Assembly (NCBI RefSeq): GCF_001742285.1
Contig: NZ_MIEK01000016.1
Location: forward strand, 1 to 57,121
Reading direction: 5' to 3'
Length of the DNA: 57,121 bases
Origin: Enterococcus rivorum
GTDB lineage: Bacteria; Bacillota; Bacilli; Lactobacillales; Enterococcaceae
This document shows, piece after piece, positions 37,489-47,350 of the stretch. The notes below the pieces were generated by a model. The model ran no database searches. It was not told where the DNA came from and was given only the letters and a program-made list of their open reading frames with translations. Every line of letters begins with the position of its first letter. The stretch's first letter is position 1. The translations under genes were made by a program, and so were the position numbers.

Positions 37489-37689
37489 ATGAGTGAAAAG
37501 GATTTAAAAAAACTAACACAAGATGAATTGGAAAAGATGCAAAAAGCAATCGGTAACGTAAGTGAGGAAGAGTTAGAAGCCATTGTAGGAGCTGGCGGAG
37601 ACATGAATGCTGAAACAACATTCAAATGTGCCCAACTAGTTACGCAAGTGGTAACAGGATTATGGACAAAGCGTCCGTTTTGTAAATAG
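37489..37689 (+). CDS. Lanthipeptide precursor A2, near-identical copy of A1
   Basis: This 66-residue precursor differs from A1 by one leader residue (EAIV in place of ESIV) and a few silent bases. The core peptide is identical. The flanking bases and ribosome site (AGGAGG) differ from those of A1, so the duplication covers mainly the coding region or is old enough for the flanks to have diverged. Two copies should raise the dose of one peptide. It is co-transcribed with A1. Confidence 0.9.
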   Translation: MSEKDLKKLTQDELEKMQKAIGNVSEEELEAIVGAGGDMNAETTFKCAQLVTQVVTGLWTKRPFCK

Positions 37690-37785
37690 TATTTGTACCC
37701 TGTATATATTTGAAAACTATATAAAGAGTTTCATTTTTTAAATGTTGGAAAAATTTCTTTAGGTATATTTTATATGTTTCAACTC

Positions 37786-37824
37786 TTAACTTTTGTGTGT
37801 AGATTTCATTCATACAAAAGTTAA
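37786..37824 (+). promoter_or_regulatory. Intercistronic hairpin between lanA2 and lanM1
   Basis: TTAACTTTTGT pairs perfectly with ACAAAAGTTAA over 11 bp. There is no T run after it, so it is more likely an mRNA-processing or attenuation element than a full terminator. Such hairpins between lanA and lanM commonly keep precursor levels above synthetase levels. Confidence 0.7.
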
Positions 37825-37930
37825 GTTATTGTATCTCTTGAGCTTATTTTTCTAATTACACTAATATAAAAATAATATATTTGTTATAATTACATAAAAA
37901 ATAATACTTTTAGTATTGGAGGGTAAAGAA

Positions 37931-40708
37931 ATGAAAGAAACAATACTATTCCCAAATTTTTTTAAGCCATTTTATGAAATGCTCAAAGAAGAAATGCAGA
38001 CAAATATATCAAAAAATGGTGATATAGAATTTCTATCAGTTTATGATAACTTATACCAGGAATTGTTTTCATTGAGTTATTTGACGTTGATTTATGAATT
38101 AAATAATTTTAGAGAAAATGATTTATTAGTAGGGGAAACTTCCGAGGAACGATATGAGTATTTTGAAAAGATGATTGGGAAACCGTTCTTTCTTGAATAT
38201 ATGGAAAAAAAGTATCCTGCTCTTATTACCTTAATGAACAGCAAGCTTAATCATATTATTAAATGTGTGAAGCAGATTGCCAATGCTTTTTATAGAGACC
38301 AAGTGATTCTTGAAAAAAATTTTGGAATTCCATTTAGGCATATAAAGGATATGCAGATAGGAGCAGGGGATAGTCATGAAAATGGGCAAACTGTTGCAAT
38401 TCTTACAGGCGATTTTGGAAAAATTGTCTATAAGCCAACTAGTTTGAAGAACGATATTATTCTTAATGAATTAATTGATCAAGTTAATCCTATTTTAACA
38501 GTAAAATTAAAAAAAGTGAAAGTTCTCTCTAGGGATAATTATGGTTGGCAAGAATATATTGAACATGCCCCATGTAGTAGTCAAAAAGAGATGAAATCTT
38601 TTTACCATAGGTTAGGTTCTTATCTGTCCCTATTCTATGTTCTAAATGCTTCTGACTATCATAATGAAAATATAATCGCAGCAGGAGAATACCCTATTAT
38701 TATTGATACAGAGACATTAATAACAACTGGTGTGGATACATCGATAGAGAATCGGTCTATCTACAACTTGCTACATGATAACGTCTTACGCTCAGGGTTA
38801 TTACCTGTGCAGACTCAAGATAGCTATCTTGATATTGATATGAGTGGTCTAAGCGGTGGAGATATGAAATCTTCAAAATTTGAAGTATATGATATACAAA
38901 ATAAAGGAACTGACCAAATGACTGTAAAAAAGGTATTATTGGAGAGTAAGATTGACAAAACTCATATGCCATTTATACCTGGAAAAGAAACAGATGTAAT
39001 AAAATATATTGAGCTATTTTCCGCAGGTTTTAGAGAAACAATGGAGGCTTTGACAAGTAAAAAAGAGAGCTTAAAAATCTGGTTAAATAGTAAAAGATTT
39101 GAGAATACAAGTTACAGACAAGTTTTAAGGCCGACTTATGTTTATGGGAAAATATTGGATACGGGAATTTATCCAACATATCTGATTGATTCTATACAAA
39201 GAAAGAAATTATTTGAACGGGTCATTTGTCAAGAAGATAGAGAAGGGAATCAAAGAGAGAGAGATGAAGTAGCTGTTTTATTAGAGGGAAATGTTCCTGC
39301 ATATGAATGTTACTACAACTCAACAGATCTATATCGGGGAGATGTGGCAATTCAGAAAAACTATTTTTCAGAATCACCAAAAAAAGTAATAGAAAGGAAA
39401 ATAGAATCATTATCTGAAAAAACAATCCATTTTCAAATGAGATTAATAGATTGTTCAATATTGACCATATTGAATGATTTGAGTATTCCAGATGAGAAAA
39501 TCCAAAGTATAAAAAACAAATATTCTGGCTTAAAAGCAAGTTTTGAAGCAACTTATAAAAAAATACTTGATTATGAAATAGTGTTACCAAATAAAAAGAT
39601 AAAAGATATAGTTCAGGTAAGAGCTAGCGGAGTAAAATATATCTTGGGAGGTTCTAATTTTTCTCTATATGAAGGTGGAGGAATGATTTGGTCAATTTAT
39701 TGCTATGGATTAGAGATTGATGATAGGGATATTCAGAATACTGCTATATGCTTATTAGAGAAAGCAGAGATAAATTATAAATCAAAAGGCTCTTCAGATT
39801 GTTCAGCATATTCTGATGTTTTAGGTGCTGTCTATTTATATTATAATTTTTTCAAAAGTACTGGGAATGAAGAGTATTTTTATCGCTATAGAAAATATCT
39901 GAATATCTTTAAAAAAGAAATAGACAGTTGTTTGGATTGGGATTATTTAACTGGAATTAGTGGAGCTATTCATTTGCTATCAAATATATATAAAGAACAA
40001 CAGGATGACTGTTTAAAAGAGATTATTCTTTTAGGAGTAGAGAAATTAGAATATTTGTTAATGAAAGAAACGCCAGATTCTATGGGAATAGCTCATGGAT
40101 CGACGGGTGTAGCCGTAGCATTTGCGGATATTTTTGAGATAACAAAGAAAGATCAATATATGGAAAAATCGTTTCAGTTACTTTTAAACGAGGGTGACGT
40201 TGAGGCTATTGAAAATAAATCATGGTGTTATGGATTGAGCGGAATATTATTGGCATACGCCAATATATTAAATAGAGCTGGACAAAGATTTAAACAATAT
40301 GGATTAATTAATGAACGTTTTCACATTTTTTTAGCTGAATTTATGAAACTTCCAAGTAGAAACAATTTGTGCCTATGTCATGGAAGTAGCGGAGAATTAG
40401 AAACATTAAATGAACTATTGTCCAAATATTCTGATTTACTTTTAGAAAAAGAGTTTAAGTCTATAATTGAAAAAATAACTGAGAGAACAAAAATATTACC
40501 TGAAATAAATGGAAATAGTCTAGGAATTCCATTAGATTTACCACTAGATACATTTATGTTAGGGGCTTCAGGTGTTGCTTATACACAATTAAGATTAGTG
40601 AATCCAAGTTTTCCTTCACTGGTCATGTTGGATGTAATTGGTAGTAAAGAATTAAGAGAAGATATAACAGACTTAACAATTAAAAAAAGTGAAGTAAAAT
40701 GCAGGTAG
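37931..40708 (+). CDS. lanM: Class II lanthionine synthetase LanM1
   Basis: This 925-residue LanM dehydrates Ser/Thr and closes lanthionine rings. The dehydratase/kinase-like part has GDSHENGQTVAIL (about 145), KIVYKPTS and IIIDTETLI (about 257). The LanC-like cyclase has GIAHGSTGVAVAFADIF (about 720), WCYG (about 764) and LCHGSSGE (about 815), which supply the two Cys and one His that bind zinc. All key residues are present, so it should be active. ATG 37931 follows GGAGGG; a TTG at 37916 is an alternative. It is the nearest synthetase for A1 and A2. Confidence 0.93.
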   Translation: MKETILFPNFFKPFYEMLKEEMQTNISKNGDIEFLSVYDNLYQELFSLSYLTLIYELNNFRENDLLVGETSEERYEYFEKMIGKPFFLEYMEKKYPALITLMNSKLNHIIKCVKQIANAFYRDQVILEKNFGIPFRHIKDMQIGAGDSHENGQTVAILTGDFGKIVYKPTSLKNDIILNELIDQVNPILTVKLKKVKVLSRDNYGWQEYIEHAPCSSQKEMKSFYHRLGSYLSLFYVLNASDYHNENIIAAGEYPIIIDTETLITTGVDTSIENRSIYNLLHDNVLRSGLLPVQTQDSYLDIDMSGLSGGDMKSSKFEVYDIQNKGTDQMTVKKVLLESKIDKTHMPFIPGKETDVIKYIELFSAGFRETMEALTSKKESLKIWLNSKRFENTSYRQVLRPTYVYGKILDTGIYPTYLIDSIQRKKLFERVICQEDREGNQRERDEVAVLLEGNVPAYECYYNSTDLYRGDVAIQKNYFSESPKKVIERKIESLSEKTIHFQMRLIDCSILTILNDLSIPDEKIQSIKNKYSGLKASFEATYKKILDYEIVLPNKKIKDIVQVRASGVKYILGGSNFSLYEGGGMIWSIYCYGLEIDDRDIQNTAICLLEKAEINYKSKGSSDCSAYSDVLGAVYLYYNFFKSTGNEEYFYRYRKYLNIFKKEIDSCLDWDYLTGISGAIHLLSNIYKEQQDDCLKEIILLGVEKLEYLLMKETPDSMGIAHGSTGVAVAFADIFEITKKDQYMEKSFQLLLNEGDVEAIENKSWCYGLSGILLAYANILNRAGQRFKQYGLINERFHIFLAEFMKLPSRNNLCLCHGSSGELETLNELLSKYSDLLLEKEFKSIIEKITERTKILPEINGNSLGIPLDLPLDTFMLGASGVAYTQLRLVNPSFPSLVMLDVIGSKELREDITDLTIKKSEVKCR

Positions 40709-40909
40709 AAGGCATTTGTCTAGTAAAAATATTGTATTTACTTCAAAGAGAAGCCTGAAAGATGGAACTTATAAGAATTTAATTGAGGACAAAAATATTA
40801 GACGTTTTTCAAAGAATAGGTAATATAGTAAATATTTTACTTTTGAAGAGTATATACTGAACAGCTCAGTTTTTTGAGCATTTGTTAAAAATTGATAGGA
40901 GGAAAGGAA

Positions 40910-41638
40910 ATGGAGTTAGAACATCTATCAAACGAAAAGAAAGTAAATAGGATACAAAAACAGGATAATGTGATGAAAAAACGTTCCCTTAGTGAAAATA
41001 TCAGATTTCATACAAAAAATTTATTCATCTTCGTTTTACTCGTAGTGTTTACACAAGCACCAACCTTTATATCAATACTAATTTCACTGGTAGGAAAAAC
41101 GTATCAGATAAATAAACTAGTAACGATTATGGTTTCATTAAGTGCTATGCTTATTATCTTTGGAATAAGTTATTGGTTTTCAAAAAAAATTGGGGTTGTT
41201 AGTAAGGAACGTTTTTTTGTTAAGAAAAATATAGTATTGATAGTTGTTGGGTATATAAGCATGCAAATTAGTAGCAATTTCTTTCTTTTATTGGAAAGCA
41301 ATCAAGGAGGAAACCCAAATTTAGATTTTTATAAGAATATTCCAGGAATTTTACTTTTTTTTAGTGCAAGTATCATAACACCAATTCTTGAAGAAGTAGC
41401 ATTTAGAGGTTTTCTAATGGGGTATTGGTTTAAAGATACTCCTAGGTTTGGCATGCTAATTAATATTGTATTGTTTACAGCTCTACATGTACCTAAAACT
41501 ATTTTTAGTCTGTTCTTGTTTATCGGAACAAGTATTATATTCGGTACTATTTATCAGAAGAGTAAGCGGTTAGAAGTATCAGGAGTTGTTCATATGTTGA
41601 ATAACCTACCTGCTGCTATTCAGATGCTGCTTTTTTAA
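40910..41638 (+). CDS. CPBP-family intramembrane metalloprotease
   Basis: This 242-residue protein has about seven TM segments and the CPBP (Abi) motif EEVAFRGFLMGYWF, with FTALHVPKT carrying the second His and HMLNNLPAAI the third element. In bacteriocin clusters such proteins often give self-protection. Immunity is the likely role here, but it is inferred from context. ATG 40910 follows AGGAGG; a TTG at 40892 would add six residues. It lies between LanM1 and the oxidoreductase. Confidence 0.82.
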   Translation: MELEHLSNEKKVNRIQKQDNVMKKRSLSENIRFHTKNLFIFVLLVVFTQAPTFISILISLVGKTYQINKLVTIMVSLSAMLIIFGISYWFSKKIGVVSKERFFVKKNIVLIVVGYISMQISSNFFLLLESNQGGNPNLDFYKNIPGILLFFSASIITPILEEVAFRGFLMGYWFKDTPRFGMLINIVLFTALHVPKTIFSLFLFIGTSIIFGTIYQKSKRLEVSGVVHMLNNLPAAIQMLLF

Positions 41639-41686
41639 TAAATACTAAAGCGGTCGTGTTAATAACTGTTCAACTTGAGGTGGAAA

Positions 41687-42430
41687 ATGAAAAAAATTGT
41701 TGCATTAATGGGCAGTCGAAGTAAAGCAGGGAATACGCTAAAGTTTACCAAACGTATTTTAAACGATTTGTCTCAAAGTGAATTCATTATTGAATATCTG
41801 TTTCCACAGGATTTTAAAATAAGACCATGTATAGGATGTCAGCAATGTTTCATTCGTACTAGATGTGTTCAAAAAGATGACCTTAGCTTATTGCAAGAAA
41901 AAATATTAAGTGCGGATTTATTTGTTATTGCTTCTCCTGTTTATCTTCATTATATGACTGCGGATCTTAAATTAATTTTAGAAAAGTCATCTTGGTGGGC
42001 GCACACTCTTAGACTCCAGGGAATGCCAGTTGTAATTTTAAGTACCTGTGGAACAAATGGGCATCATACTGTTATTAATGCTTTAAGTCAAATTATGAAT
42101 TTTATGGGTGGGAATGTGATAGCAAAATCCAATGCCGCACAATTTCCTGATCAAATCAATAATGAAAGATGGCTTAAAGAGGTAGCAAGTGAAATTACTC
42201 ACCGAATCATTAAATATACCGATAAGCATCCACAATCGAACAAATATTTGGAACAAGTGTTTTGTGACGCTAAATGGGCAATAAAGAAACAAGAAGAAGC
42301 TTTTAGACATGTGGAAAGTGAAAAGGGAGAATTAGATTATTGGAAGCAAACTGGAATGATTGAATTTGATAGTTTTGGAGAATATTTAGTGGCTATACAG
42401 AAGAATCAGGAAATTGGTTATAGTAGCTGA
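41687..42430 (+). CDS. Flavodoxin-fold NAD(P)H-dependent FMN oxidoreductase
   Basis: This 247-residue protein has an FMN-binding loop (MGSRSKAGNTLKFTKRIL) and a CxxC-type segment CIGCQQCFIRTRCVQKDDL near residues 46-64, followed by ASPVYLHYMTADLKLILEKS. These mark the NADPH-dependent FMN reductase/iron-sulfur flavoprotein superfamily. In a lanthipeptide cluster it might reduce dehydroamino acids to D-residues, as LanJ enzymes do, but it does not visibly match a LanJ that I can name. Alternatives include a redox maintenance role. ATG 41687 follows GAGGTGG. Confidence 0.75.
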   Translation: MKKIVALMGSRSKAGNTLKFTKRILNDLSQSEFIIEYLFPQDFKIRPCIGCQQCFIRTRCVQKDDLSLLQEKILSADLFVIASPVYLHYMTADLKLILEKSSWWAHTLRLQGMPVVILSTCGTNGHHTVINALSQIMNFMGGNVIAKSNAAQFPDQINNERWLKEVASEITHRIIKYTDKHPQSNKYLEQVFCDAKWAIKKQEEAFRHVESEKGELDYWKQTGMIEFDSFGEYLVAIQKNQEIGYSS

Positions 42431-42470
42431 ATTTCATAATAAAAATAATAAAATTTTAGGAGAAAGAAAC

Positions 42471-42665
42471 ATGAGTAAAAAAAACTTGAAAAAATTTACA
42501 CAGGATGAACTAGAGCAAATGCAAATGGCGATTGATGAAGTAAGTGAAGAGGATTTACAAGAGATTGTAGGTGCCGGTGGAGATATAAATCCAGAAACAA
42601 CTTATCGTTGTGTGGCAACAGGAATTCTTACAGCACTGAAATCAATTCGTCCATTTTGTAAATAA
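42471..42665 (+). CDS. Lanthipeptide precursor A3
   Basis: This 64-residue precursor resembles A1/A2 in leader (SKKNLKKFTQDELEQMQMA, QEIVGAGGDINPETT) but has a distinct core that begins TTYRC and ends SIRPFCK. The same two-ring pattern (TTxxC and S/T...RPFC) is kept while the middle differs (VATGILTALK). It is read from the end of the oxidoreductase operon and followed by a strong terminator. The start follows TTAGGAG. Confidence 0.88.
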   Translation: MSKKNLKKFTQDELEQMQMAIDEVSEEDLQEIVGAGGDINPETTYRCVATGILTALKSIRPFCK

Positions 42666-42700
42666 TTTCTAGTAATAAATACAAATTCTAAGTTCTTTTG

Positions 42701-42741
42701 AAAAGCTGATTATTTTATTGACTAGAATAATCAGCTTTTTA
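42701..42741 (+). terminator. Terminator after lanA3
   Basis: AAAAGCTGATTATT pairs perfectly with AATAATCAGCTTTT and ends in T. It closes the first lanthipeptide transcription unit. Confidence 0.92.
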
Positions 42742-42822
42742 ACAAATATTTTTTACTAGTGCATCACTATACTGGTATAGGCAAACTGTTTATTTGTTTA
42801 CTCAAAAGAGGAGGTAAGGCTA

Positions 42823-43560
42823 ATGGATAAAAAAGTAAAATTGAAAATCGATCATGTGTCGAAAAAATTCAAAGAGTATACAGCTCTGAGCGATATCAAC
42901 TTTGAAATAAGGCAGGGAGAATTAGGACCATCTGGAGCAGGTAAGACCACTACAATCAAAATTGTGACGGGACAATTGAAGCAAACAGCTGGAACGGCAA
43001 CGATTTTAGGTATGGATTCCAGAAAGATCAATAAAGAAATTTATCAACGAATCGGAATTGTATCGGATAATAGTGGTTTCTATGAGAAGTTAAGCGTTTA
43101 TGAAAATTTGAGGTTCTTTGCAAGATTATTGAATGTTCCCTTAGTGCGTGTGGACGAGCTATTGAATCAAGTAGGACTTTATGAGCATAGAAAGAAGAAG
43201 GCGAGTAAGTTGTCATGAGGACAGGGACAGCGTTTAATACTGGCAAGAGCTATTTTGCATAAACCAGAAATTCTCTTCTTAGATGAACCAACTAGTGGGC
43301 TAGATCCAGCAACCGCTGAAGGGATTCATAAACTATTGCTTGAATTTGGTAGTCCTGATGAACTTTGTCTTAAATATAATCAAAATGTCAGCTACGATAT
43401 TCGTTTGAGAAATTGAGAATTTCATCAAGTTGCACAACAATCAGAACATATTGCACAGGTGAGTGAGTGGTTGACTTCGGATCAGATAGAGACAATTCAT
43501 TCTAATGAGCCATCATTAGAGAACGTATTTCTAGCGGTTACAGGGGAGGAATTAGTATGA
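42823..43560 (+). pseudogene. Decayed ABC transporter ATPase
   Basis: One frame encodes an ABC-2 type ATPase beginning MDKKVKLKIDHVSKKFKEY. Several lesions break it. Four residues are missing before Walker A (QGELGPSGAGKTTT, where GEIFGLLGPSG is usual). A TGA (43216-43218) replaces the codon after the signature Ser (KLS stop GQGQRL). The H-loop region after [11 protein letters not shown] is deleted. A second TGA lies at 43414-43416. The intact gene would be about 280-300 residues. Its role was probably export or immunity for the lanthipeptide with the permease downstream. Confidence 0.88.
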
Positions 43561-43563
43561 ATA

Positions 43564-44304
43564 GTGTTATCAATGAAGCGAGTTTTGGTATTATCAGAAG
43601 CGAAACTGAAGAGTTTTTATTATAACAAGTTGATAGGAAGCTACTTACTTTTTCCGCTAGGAATTGCATTAGTCCTGCAGTTTCTTAATGAACGAATCAA
43701 TAATAGACCATTATCTTTAGAGGAATTGACTATGTGTATCAACATTGCGGCAGTTTTAAACGTAGCGTATGTTGCATATGTTACTCCGGCGACCTTATTA
43801 GCTGAGGAAAAAGAAAAAAATACGTTGAGAGTATTAATGGTATCCAGCATAAGTGGGTTAGAATTCTTCTTAGGTAACTTATTACCAATCGTGTTGGTCA
43901 GTTCACTTGTTCAAGCTGCTATTATCCCATTGTTAGGTATACAATTTTCTGTTGGACAATTTACTATGTATATGATTATCAGTCTTATTGGGATAGTGAG
44001 TAGCACGGTTTTAGGTATGTGTTTTGGTATTTTATCAAAGAATCAAATGAGCGCAACATTGATTACAATGCCTTTGACAATGCTTTTGATGTTTATCCCA
44101 CTGTTGAGAAATTTGTCTCCGACAATGAAGACAATCTTAGATAATTTATATACAGGTGTTCTGATGAAAGCAATCCCTAAATTATTGGCTAATGAACAAT
44201 TCAGTTTAAGTATACAAAATTGGTCAGTCTTGATTGGTGAACTTCTTTTATCGATAGGGTGGTTTTTATGGTTGTATTCAAGAAATGGTTTTGATAAAGA
44301 TTAG
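43564..44304 (+). CDS. ABC-2 permease, partner of the decayed ATPase; start probably disturbed
   Basis: This is a roughly 245-residue permease with about six TM segments and the coupling segment LLAEEKEKNTLRVLMVSSIS. Frames: an ATG at 43558 with GGGAGG upstream is out of frame and ends after 22 codons, while the permease frame opens at GTG 43564 or ATG 43573. This suggests a one-base change just after the original start. With its ATPase inactivated, the protein has no obvious partner here. It may be decaying or use another ATPase. Confidence 0.7.
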   Translation: MLSMKRVLVLSEAKLKSFYYNKLIGSYLLFPLGIALVLQFLNERINNRPLSLEELTMCINIAAVLNVAYVAYVTPATLLAEEKEKNTLRVLMVSSISGLEFFLGNLLPIVLVSSLVQAAIIPLLGIQFSVGQFTMYMIISLIGIVSSTVLGMCFGILSKNQMSATLITMPLTMLLMFIPLLRNLSPTMKTILDNLYTGVLMKAIPKLLANEQFSLSIQNWSVLIGELLLSIGWFLWLYSRNGFDKD

Positions 44305-44326
44305 TTAATAGCTGGAGGAGAAAGTC

Positions 44327-47300
44327 ACGGAAGGTATAAAATAGTTTATTAATTATCAATCAACGAGAGTTATCGCGCCTAGTCGGAAAAATATTGTGAT
44401 AAGGTTGTTGAGGATCATATAGCACAATGGACTAGTCGTAGATCACTATGTTCAAAGAAAATTTTTTATGAGTATCTTGAATTGACAAATGTTCGAGAAG
44501 AGGAGTTCAATTTGGGAATAAAACCGTTGGATTCTGATGATAAAAAGCTTCTTTATTTATGCTTGAAAAGCAAAACTGGTTTTTGGTAACAAAAGAGATA
44601 TTAGCACAAGAGGAAATAGACTATGATAAAATAGAGGCTATAGATTTTTCTTATGCACTTCGTTACCATGTCAATTATTTTAAACAGAAGGTTAATGATT
44701 ATGCCTTGCCTTTTCTGGAAATTGAAGAAGAAAACAAAAAGAAATTTTTAGAACATTTAGCGAAGGATTTGTTTTCTATTAGTATCAAAACCTTTGTATC
44801 TGATTTACATAAACACAAAAAAAAGGCACCTTTTGCAGGATCCAGTCCAGAAGAGCGTTATTACTCGTATTTAACGGATAGATTTGGCTCGATTAGTAGT
44901 ATTCAGCAATTTTTTTTCGAATATCCAGTACTTTGTCGCCTACTTACAGAGCGTTTAGAATTTCATTTAGATAATTATATCCAGTTTATACAGGGAATTG
45001 AGGAATCTATTGAAGAAATAATAAAAGTATTTTCGGTGAAAAAACCTTTCAAATTGGAGGTGTACAAACTAGATGCTGGAGACAGTCATTGTAAAGGGAA
45101 AGGTGTTATTATTTTCAAAATCAATGGTAGAAAGCTAGTATTCAAATATAAAAATCTACTGTTGGTGAAAAATTTAACGAATTTCTTGGTTTTGTGGAAG
45201 AATAAACGGGTTCTGATTTTTATAAAGTATCACGTATATACATAGAAAAGTATACAATCGAAGAATTTATAGAAAGTGAAACTTGTGATACCGAGACAGA
45301 AATTTCGACATATTATTATCGTTTTGGAGAGTTTACTGCTATTTGTTATTTTCTGTGTAGGAATGATTTTCATGCTGAAAATATTGTAGCAAATGGGAGC
45401 TTTCCTGTTCTTATTGATATTGAGACTTTGCTACAGAATGACAATCCCTTAAATGAATTGGATTTTGTATTTTCAATAGCTAATTTAAAGAAAATGCAAT
45501 CTGTTTTACCTACAAGCCTGCTCCCAGCAAAATATTTTAGCAATCGTTTAGAACCGAAAAATGGAGAGAAGCAGGATGGTCTACAGATGAGTGCTTTTAA
45601 TGGAAAAGGTCAGATGTTACCTTTTAAAGTACTCCAGTTGATTAATCCTGGTACGGATGAAGTTCGTTTTGATTATAAAGAGCAGTGGATGGAAGCTTCG
45701 AACAATCTTCCTGCAATGCTGGACAGAGAGATAAAACCAGAGGAGTATACTGGGTTCTTACTTCGTGGTTTTACAGATCAGTATGTATTTTTTATGGAAA
45801 ATAAAGAAAAAATCATAAGGAAAATAAATGACTTATTTGCAAATGTTGAAGTGAGAAATGTATTGAAAGCAACACAGCAGTATCTGGATATGATCAATTA
45901 TGCGTATCACCCTAATTGCATGATGGATTACGCAGAACGGGAAAAGCTTTTCGAAAATCTTTGGGGCTTCAATTATAAAAATAAGTCCGTAATAGCATTT
46001 GAAATTGATGATTTACTAGTAAACGATGTACCTATATTTTTTAATAATGCTTCAAACAAAGGAATCATAACTAGTGGTGGTAGGATAATAAAAGGATACT
46101 ACAATAGAACTGCTCTAGGAAGAATTATTGAGCGCATTTCAAGTTTAAATAAGGCGGACTTCGATTATCAGAAGGTACTTTTAGCTACTTCTTTAGGTAT
46201 ATATGATGGTGAAGAATGTACCTGTTCTCTTGGTGTAACTCCTTACACTCAATTGGAGAAAATTGTTAATATAATTGTTCAACGTAGTGTCAGTGATAGT
46301 AAAGGTAATAAGTCTGTATTTCAAGATTTTCTTATTGATAATGGTAAAAGAGAATTTGGTACATTACCAGTAGATTTTTATGATGGAAGCTCAGGAATAT
46401 ATACATTCTTACTTTATTATAATGAATATTATCCTAATCAAAAAAATAAAATTTTTTTAGATAGTTTAGAAACAATACTGTTTGAGCGATTACCGGAGAC
46501 ATTTGCTTCTTTTAGTGTTTATCAAGGAAGTTTGTCTTTGTTGGTTCCGCTATATCATCGCATTCGACTTTTTCATATGGAGAAGGATAAGAATAGGGCT
46601 TTTTTGATTGTTCAGTCACTTCAAAAAATGCAGATTGATTTGATATTTCAAGAAGATTGGTTATCTGGTGTCGCAGGATTGATTACTGTATTGGTCAATT
46701 TGTATACTGAAGCTACAAATAGAGAATTTTTAAATTTTGCACAGGAACTTGCTGGAAAAGTTACACTTGAAACTGTAAAATTATGTGGACTATCTCGTGG
46801 GTATTCAGGAGTAGCTGTAGCATTGAATAAATTAAATATGTTGCTTCCTAATAAAGCTTATAGTCAATTAATATCGGACTGTTTAACAAAAGAAAGACAA
46901 TATTATACTGATGGTGTTTGGGCTGATTTACGAGAAGGAAAAAATGCAACTGCACAGTGGTGTCATGGATGTGCTGGAATCGGAATAGCTCGATTAGAAT
47001 TAATTCAGTCTGGAAATGAAGATATTCTGCTAAAGCAAGAATTGGAAACGTGTATAAATACAGTGTTAGATACAACATTAGAGAAAGATAGTTTGTGTCA
47101 TGGGAATTTAGGCAATCATGCATTTTTGATGAAGGTTTTACAGACCGGTATAGTAAGTGGAGTAAAAGAGCACAAGATTCGAAAAAAACTTGTTTTGATT
47201 GAAAATAAGTTGTTGTTTGATGGTGTAACAGTTGAGGGAATGAGTGGGTATCCATTAATTGGTTTGATGAATGGTTTATCTGGTATAGGCTATGAATGGC

Positions 47301-47350
47301 TTCGTATCCTGACTGACTATGCAATCCCTGATTTATTGATTTTTGAATAG
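44327..47350 (+). pseudogene. Decayed lanthionine synthetase LanM2
   Basis: The translated pieces align along their length with LanM3 (48631-51669). The expected start after GGAGG reads ACG (44327). A single-base loss near 44557 shifts the frame after DKKLLY, another near 45156 shifts it after FKYKNL, and TAA at 45203-45205 interrupts FVEE-TGSDF. A TAG also lies near 44380. The last 640 codons (45428-47350) are open, with zinc ligands intact (WCHG near 46962, LCHG near 47096), so a free cyclase fragment could be made in principle. The enzyme as a whole cannot be. Confidence 0.92.

Noticed and set aside
45428-47350. A 640-residue open frame as an independent LanM gene
   Set aside because: The frame continues upstream without a start for 74 codons and matches the C-terminal two thirds of LanM3; the upstream pieces show frameshifts and stops, so it is part of a pseudogene.
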